In this document: positions 23,955-28,454 of the stretch, in pieces
Layout of the letters: each line of letters opens with the position of its first letter
Numbering within the stretch: the stretch's first letter is position 1
Assembly: GCA_022510885.1 (NCBI GenBank)
Contig: JAFLSP010000006.1
Coordinates: forward strand, 1-28,454
Direction of reading: 5' to 3'
DNA from: Treponema sp.
Lineage (GTDB): Bacteria; Spirochaetota; Spirochaetia; Treponematales; Treponemataceae
Length of the DNA stretch: 28,454 bases
Made by a program: the position numbers and the translations under genes
Notes under the pieces: model-generated
What the model was told of the DNA's origin: nothing
What the model saw: the letters and a program-made list of their open reading frames with translations, nothing else
Databases searched by the model: none

Positions 23955-26900
23955 GACCGTTCTCTCAATCTTCATTGCTACGGCAATTTCCGTCTCCGTC
24001 GTTTTTTTGTTCAGGACGCTAGACCGAGACAACAACAGCATGGAAAAAATCACGCGCTACGCGAAAAAGCTCATGGGTGATTTTGACGAGTATTTTAAAA
24101 AGCAGAAAGAACAGCTCAATGTCGTTTCCGCGGACTTGCAGACACAGCAGACGATGGCGAGCGCGGCGGTAAAACGGCTTGCACAGCAGACGGACGAATT
24201 CAAGCGGGCAAGCGCAGGATTTGACGAGCAGTTTGCCGCCGTTGATACCATCGGGCGGCAGCTGGAATCGTACAACGGCGTGCTCAACGAGCTGATGGAC
24301 ATGACCACCCGCGTGGAAGAGAACCTGGAGCACATCCGCAAAGAATCCAACATTATTGACGACCTTTCGTCGGCTATTGCCACGCAGAAAAAGACCGTAG
24401 ATGCCATCGAAAAGAAAATCCCGCAGATTAACGAAAAATTCATCGAGCGCAACAACGAAAGCCTCAAGACGATTTCCACGGAGTTGCTGAACCAGTACCA
24501 GGCGCGGGCGGAGTCAATCGACCGCTCCACGGCGGCGGCGGCGGAGCGCAGCGAGAAGACGCTCGCCAAACTGGAGGGCGACATCCGGCGCGTGTATGAC
24601 GAGGCGGCGCAGAAAGCGGCCCGGCTTGACGATGCGGCGTTCAAACGCCTTGCCGAGCAGATGCAGGGGCGCAACGGACGGCTTGCCGAAGAATTGGACG
24701 CACGTGCCAAAGAGCTTGAGATGCAAATGCAGGCAAAAATCGCGGAGCTTTCCAACCACTTGCGCAATGAGACGGAGGCGGTTAAAAAGCAGTTCGGCGA
24801 TACGCTTGTGCAGGCGAAGAACATGGCGAAAGAACTGAACGCGGAAGTGAACGGCAATGGCAAGATATTGGAAACGCTGCGCGCGTCGCTGGAAACGAAG
24901 ATAAACGAGGTGCAGACGCGCTACAATCAGTTGTACGAGAATGCGATTGCCGACGTAGACGCAAAGGAGACCGCCGCGTACACGAAATTCCAGAAAATCT
25001 CTTCCGACCACGTGCTCGGTTACAAGAACATGGTGGAAGAAGAAATCAAGACGATGCAGAACACCGTGGACGCGACAATCAGCGGCATCGACGAGGACAT
25101 CAAGCAGAAAATTGGAGCGGTGCGGGACGACGTGAATGCCAAAGTCGCGGGCTTGCAGGGCAGTTTGCAGGCGGCAGAACAGGCAAAGACAGATTTGGAG
25201 GCGTTCCAAAAGCAGGCAGACGAACAGATTGCCGCCGTCAACACGAAACTGGCGCAGCTTACGGAGCGGCTTTCCACGGTCTACGACACAAAGCAGACGG
25301 AGTTGCTGTCGCTGGTGGACAGCCAGCTCGACGGCTACCGCAAAAATCTCGAATATCGCTTCGGGCGGCTTGAGAAAATCGAGGCGGACGTCGGCTCGCT
25401 TGAGGACACGCTGAAACAGACTTTGGAGCAGACGCGCGGGCGTGTCATGGGCGAGTTTACGGCGTTCACGACGGCGCAGACGCAAAAGAACGCGGACTTT
25501 GAGCGCATCGTCAACGCGAACCGCGACGATATTACCAAGCAAATCGCGCAGCTTGAAAGCCAGCTGAACGATATGCAGACATCGGCGAGCGACGACATGA
25601 GCGCGAAACTCAAGGCGTTTGAGGAGCGGTTCAGCGCAGACCTGCAGCAGCGCGGCGCGCGCATCGACGGCGACCTGAGCGCGTGGAAGCAAACCCATGA
25701 CGCGAAACTGACCTCGCTTGCCGACGAGTTTGAGAACGCCCGCCGTGAAATCGAAACGAAGCAAACCGACAACCTCAAGACGGCTTTTGCAGACTACGAG
25801 GCACAGGTGCAGGCAAAAGTCGCGGAACTTACCGAACGGCTGCGTACCGAAACGGAAGCGGTCAAAAATCAGTTCAATGAAACGCTCGCAATGAGCGCGG
25901 AACTCAAGGCGTTTGAGGAGCGGTTCAACGCAGACCTGCAGCAGCGCGGCGACCGAATCGACAGCGACTTGAACGCATGGAAGCAGAGCCACGACGCGAA
26001 ACTGACATCGCTCGCGGACGATTTTGAGAACACGCGCCGCGAAATCGAGACGAAGCAAGCCGACGAAATCAAGGCATCGCTCGCTGAGCATGAGGCGCAG
26101 GTGCAGGCAAAGATTGCAGAACTTGCCGAACAACTGCGCAATGAGACCGAAGAGGTCAAAAATCAGTTTAAGGAAACGCTTGCGCAGGCACATGTGACGG
26201 CGGGCGAACTGAAAGCGGAGCTTGAGGGCAACGGCGAGACCTTGCAGTCTCTCCGCACGTCGCTTGAGAGCCAGATGGCTGACATTCAGACGCGCTACAA
26301 TCAGCTGTACGAAAAGGCGATTGCGGACGCGGACGAAAAAGAGCGCGAAGCCTACACGCGCTTGCAGAGCGATGCCGCGGACTATCTTGCCAAGTACAAG
26401 GGCGACGTGGAAGAAAAAATCAAGGCGATGCAGAGCACGGTGGATGCGGAAATCAGTACGGCAGACACGTCGCTCAAAGACAAAATCGGCGCGGTACGGA
26501 GCGAAGTGGACGAGACGGTTGCGGGCTTGCAGAACAGCTTGCAGGCGGCGGAGCGGTCAAAGTCCGACCTGGAGGCGTTCCAAAAACAGGCAGACGAGCA
26601 GATTGGCGAGGTCCGCGAGAAACTGGCGCAGCTCAGGGAGCAGCTTTCTGCGGTGTGCGACGAGCGGCAGACGGAACTGCTTGAGCAGGTGGAATCGCAG
26701 TTCACGGGCTACCGCGAGAACCTTGAGTATCGCTTTGAGAAACTGGAGCGTATCGGCACGGACGTGGACGCGCTTGAGGAGAACCTGCGGCGGGCACTTG
26801 AGCTGACGAAGGGCAGCGTGATGGGCGAGTTTACGGCGTTCGCGGCGGCGCAGGAGCAGAAACAGGCAGACTTTGCGCAGCGTTTCAAATCCGACAGCGA

Positions 26901-28454
26901 CGACCTCGCCGGAAAAATCGCTTTGCTTGAAGGTCAGCTGAACGACATTCAGATTTCGGCGAGCGACGACATGAGCGCGAAACTCAGGGAATTTGAGGAG
27001 CAGTTCAACGCAGACTTGCAGCAGCGCGGCGACCGAATCGACCATGAACTGGATGCATGGAAACAAAACCACGATGCGCAGTTGACGTCGCTCGCGGATG
27101 CATTCGATACCAGCCGCCGCGACTTTGCGGCGAAACACGCCGACGACCTCAAATCAGCCATCGCCGACCAGGAAGCGCGCACGCAGGCGGACATCGCGGA
27201 ACTTGCCGAGCATCTGCGTGGTGAGACCGAGGCGGTCAGAAATCAGTTTGCGGAAACGCTTGCGCAGGCACATGAGACGGCGGGTGTGTTGCGGGCGGAG
27301 TTGGACAGCAACAGCAAGATGCTGAGTACCATGCGCACGTCATTGGAAAGTCAGATTGGCGAGGTCCGCGAGAAACTGGCGCAGCTCAGGGAGCAGCTTT
27401 CTGCGGTGTGCGACGAGCGGCAGACGGAACTGCTTGAGCAGGTGGAATCGCAGTTCACGGGCTACCGCGAGAACCTTGAGTATCGCTTTGAGAAACTGGA
27501 GCGTATCGGCACGGACGTGGACGCGCTTGAGGAGAACCTGCGGCAGACGCTTGAGCTGACGAAAGGCAGCGTGATGGGCGAGTTTACGGCATTCGTGGCG
27601 GCGCAGGAACAGAAGCGGGGCGAGTTTGAGCGGACGTTCAAAGCCGGCAACGACGACCTTGCCAACGGACTCGCGCAACTTGAAGGTCAGTTGAACGACC
27701 TCAAGGCAACGGCGAGCGAAAACGTGAGCGCGACGCTCAAAGTCTTTGAGGAAAAATTCAACGCGGACCTGCAGCGGCGCGGCAACAGAATCGATGACGA
27801 ACTGAACACCTGGAAGCGCGACCTCGACGAAAAACTGGACACGCTGACGGGCGGGTTTGAGAGCGAGCGTCATGCAATCGAGACGAAATACACGAACGAC
27901 CTCAAAACGAACCTTGCCGACCAGGAGGCTCGCGCGCAGGCGGACATCGCGGCGTTTACCGAGCGCTTGCGCACTGATACAGAGTCGCTCGCGAACCGCC
28001 TTGGCGAAACGTTGGAACAGGCGACGCAGATGGCGCGCGAACTGGAGGCAGAGCAGAACGGCAATGGCGAGACGCTGAAAACCCTGCGCGCCTCTTTGGA
28101 AAGTCAGATTGCCGACCTTCAGGCGCGGTCTGACAAACTCTATCAGGATGCGGTTGCGGACGCGATGGAAAAAGAGGGCGAGACCTACGCGCGGGTGCAG
28201 GAATTCGTCGCTCAGCAGCTTGAGGGCTACAAGAACGCGGTGGAAGCGAGAATCAACGCGATGCAGGGCGACGTGGACGCAAGTATCAACACGGTCGATG
28301 AGGAGCTGCGAGAAAAGCTCAACGAAGTGCAGGGCGACATGAAGACGACGATTGGCATCATCGACTCTGAGCTTCGGAGCAAAATTGATAAGGTGCAGGA
28401 CAACGCGGAAGCGGACATCAACGCCGTTGACGCGCAAGTCAGGCAGCGAATCGA
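23953..28454 (+). CDS. SpiroCoCo-family coiled-coil protein, partial (runs off the window)
   Basis: An open frame of at least 1500 codons without a stop. From GTG 23953 it encodes a short N-terminal membrane helix (VLSIFIATAISVSVVFLF, about residues 3-20) followed by continuous charged, Ala/Glu/Lys/Gln-rich sequence with almost no proline, that is, a very long coiled coil. This is the architecture of the spirochaete coiled-coil (SpiroCoCo) proteins, whose role is not established; anchoring or a structural part in cell shape is plausible. The sequence is repetitive: the landmark G/S-N-G/S-x-x-L-x-x-L/M-R-x-S-L-E recurs at 24853, 26227, 27307 and 28060. A second GTG at 23941 is in frame. The C-terminus is outside the window. 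Confidence 0.85.
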   Translation, partial: MTVLSIFIATAISVSVVFLFRTLDRDNNSMEKITRYAKKLMGDFDEYFKKQKEQLNVVSADLQTQQTMASAAVKRLAQQTDEFKRASAGFDEQFAAVDTIGRQLESYNGVLNELMDMTTRVEENLEHIRKESNIIDDLSSAIATQKKTVDAIEKKIPQINEKFIERNNESLKTISTELLNQYQARAESIDRSTAAAAERSEKTLAKLEGDIRRVYDEAAQKAARLDDAAFKRLAEQMQGRNGRLAEELDARAKELEMQMQAKIAELSNHLRNETEAVKKQFGDTLVQAKNMAKELNAEVNGNGKILETLRASLETKINEVQTRYNQLYENAIADVDAKETAAYTKFQKISSDHVLGYKNMVEEEIKTMQNTVDATISGIDEDIKQKIGAVRDDVNAKVAGLQGSLQAAEQAKTDLEAFQKQADEQIAAVNTKLAQLTERLSTVYDTKQTELLSLVDSQLDGYRKNLEYRFGRLEKIEADVGSLEDTLKQTLEQTRGRVMGEFTAFTTAQTQKNADFERIVNANRDDITKQIAQLESQLNDMQTSASDDMSAKLKAFEERFSADLQQRGARIDGDLSAWKQTHDAKLTSLADEFENARREIETKQTDNLKTAFADYEAQVQAKVAELTERLRTETEAVKNQFNETLAMSAELKAFEERFNADLQQRGDRIDSDLNAWKQSHDAKLTSLADDFENTRREIETKQADEIKASLAEHEAQVQAKIAELAEQLRNETEEVKNQFKETLAQAHVTAGELKAELEGNGETLQSLRTSLESQMADIQTRYNQLYEKAIADADEKEREAYTRLQSDAADYLAKYKGDVEEKIKAMQSTVDAEISTADTSLKDKIGAVRSEVDETVAGLQNSLQAAERSKSDLEAFQKQADEQIGEVREKLAQLREQLSAVCDERQTELLEQVESQFTGYRENLEYRFEKLERIGTDVDALEENLRRALELTKGSVMGEFTAFAAAQEQKQADFAQRFKSDSDDLAGKIALLEGQLNDIQISASDDMSAKLREFEEQFNADLQQRGDRIDHELDAWKQNHDAQLTSLADAFDTSRRDFAAKHADDLKSAIADQEARTQADIAELAEHLRGETEAVRNQFAETLAQAHETAGVLRAELDSNSKMLSTMRTSLESQIGEVREKLAQLREQLSAVCDERQTELLEQVESQFTGYRENLEYRFEKLERIGTDVDALEENLRQTLELTKGSVMGEFTAFVAAQEQKRGEFERTFKAGNDDLANGLAQLEGQLNDLKATASENVSATLKVFEEKFNADLQRRGNRIDDELNTWKRDLDEKLDTLTGGFESERHAIETKYTNDLKTNLADQEARAQADIAAFTERLRTDTESLANRLGETLEQATQMARELEAEQNGNGETLKTLRASLESQIADLQARSDKLYQDAVADAMEKEGETYARVQEFVAQQLEGYKNAVEARINAMQGDVDASINTVDEELREKLNEVQGDMKTTIGIIDSELRSKIDKVQDNAEADINAVDAQVRQRI
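25597..26184 (+). repeat. Tandem duplication of 294 bp (98 codons) inside the SpiroCoCo-like gene
   Basis: The segment starting ATGAGCGCG at 25597 is repeated from 25891 with the same start and high similarity throughout; for example CTCAAGGCGTTTGAGGAGCG occurs at 25609 and 25903, and GTCAAAAATCAGTT at 25861 and 26155. The offset is exactly 294 bp. Ninety-eight residues are fourteen heptads, so the duplication keeps a coiled coil in register. Confidence 0.85.
26599..26791 (+). repeat. Perfect 193-bp direct repeat, copy 1
   Basis: Bases 26599-26791 are identical to 27352-27544, base for base, with differing bases immediately on both sides. It begins CAGATTGGCGAGGTCCGCGA and lies in frame within the SpiroCoCo-like gene. 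Sequence following the repeat is only moderately similar between the two places. Confidence 0.95.
27352..27544 (+). repeat. Perfect 193-bp direct repeat, copy 2
   Basis: Identical to 26599-26791, offset 753 bp (251 codons). Its left edge coincides with a junction where the protein passes from a segment ending in SLESQ to IGEVREKLAQ, skipping about 109 residues that separate these two elements in the preceding unit. Confidence 0.95.

Noticed and set aside
26599..27544. Direct repeats considered as a CRISPR array or mobile element
   Set aside because: The two copies are long, in frame within a coding sequence and spaced by similar coding sequence; there are no short regular repeats or spacers and no transposase or inverted ends.
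24057..28437. Very long minus-strand open frames opposite the coiled-coil gene (for example 24514-26193 and 27340-28437)
   Set aside because: They mirror the repetitive Glu/Lys/Gln-rich coding strand, have Leu/Arg/Phe-rich low-complexity translations, no ribosome sites and no recognisable domain.

Overview
The window looks like a chromosomal segment of a fairly GC-rich host-associated spirochaete, most likely Treponema or a close relative. The pointers are a very large SpiroCoCo-type coiled-coil protein, a compact divergent Rnf operon preceded by an unassigned membrane protein, a GH57-like protein next to it, a giant fused CoA-dehydratase activase, and very tight gene packing. This is inference from gene content; no rRNA or other marker is present. 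No tRNA, CRISPR, insertion sequence or phage gene was seen.

Region 1 (1-5647) is a surface-polysaccharide locus. It holds the 5' end of a UDP-glucose dehydrogenase gene, a WecA-type phosphoglycosyl transferase, and a minus-strand operon rmlA-rmlC-rmlD-rmlB that makes dTDP-L-rhamnose and ends in an exported protein of unknown function. The promoter of the WecA-like gene carries a run of nine G just upstream of its -35 box, a possible phase-variation switch.

Region 2 (5657-9212) carries housekeeping genes: a PcnB/CCA-type nucleotidyltransferase, a P-loop ATPase with an Asp23-like tail, an RluA-family pseudouridine synthase and a DUF212 (PAP2-like) membrane protein.

Region 3 (9231-15143) is an overlapping gene chain: an unknown membrane protein followed by rnfC, D, G, E, A and B. 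The complex appears to have lost several canonical redox features: the RnfC glycine-rich loop, the RnfA/RnfE cysteines of the intramembrane [2Fe-2S] site, the RnfB N-terminal Fe-S module plus one cluster ligand, and the standard SGAT flavinylation motifs.

Region 4 (15095-23173) has a GH57-family protein that seems to lack its catalytic nucleophile, a 1519-residue CoA-dehydratase activase-type protein with two ATPase domains, and an exported protein of unknown function.

Region 5 (23184-28454) has a HAD-family hydrolase and a SpiroCoCo-like protein that runs off the window. The latter is built from long internal repeats with a 98-residue duplication and a 193-bp perfect DNA repeat.

A theme across the window is that promoters of monocistronic or first-in-operon genes lie so close to the start codon (-10 box 6-8 nt upstream in five cases) that the transcripts should be leaderless, while genes inside operons use Shine-Dalgarno sites or ATGA/TAATG overlaps.
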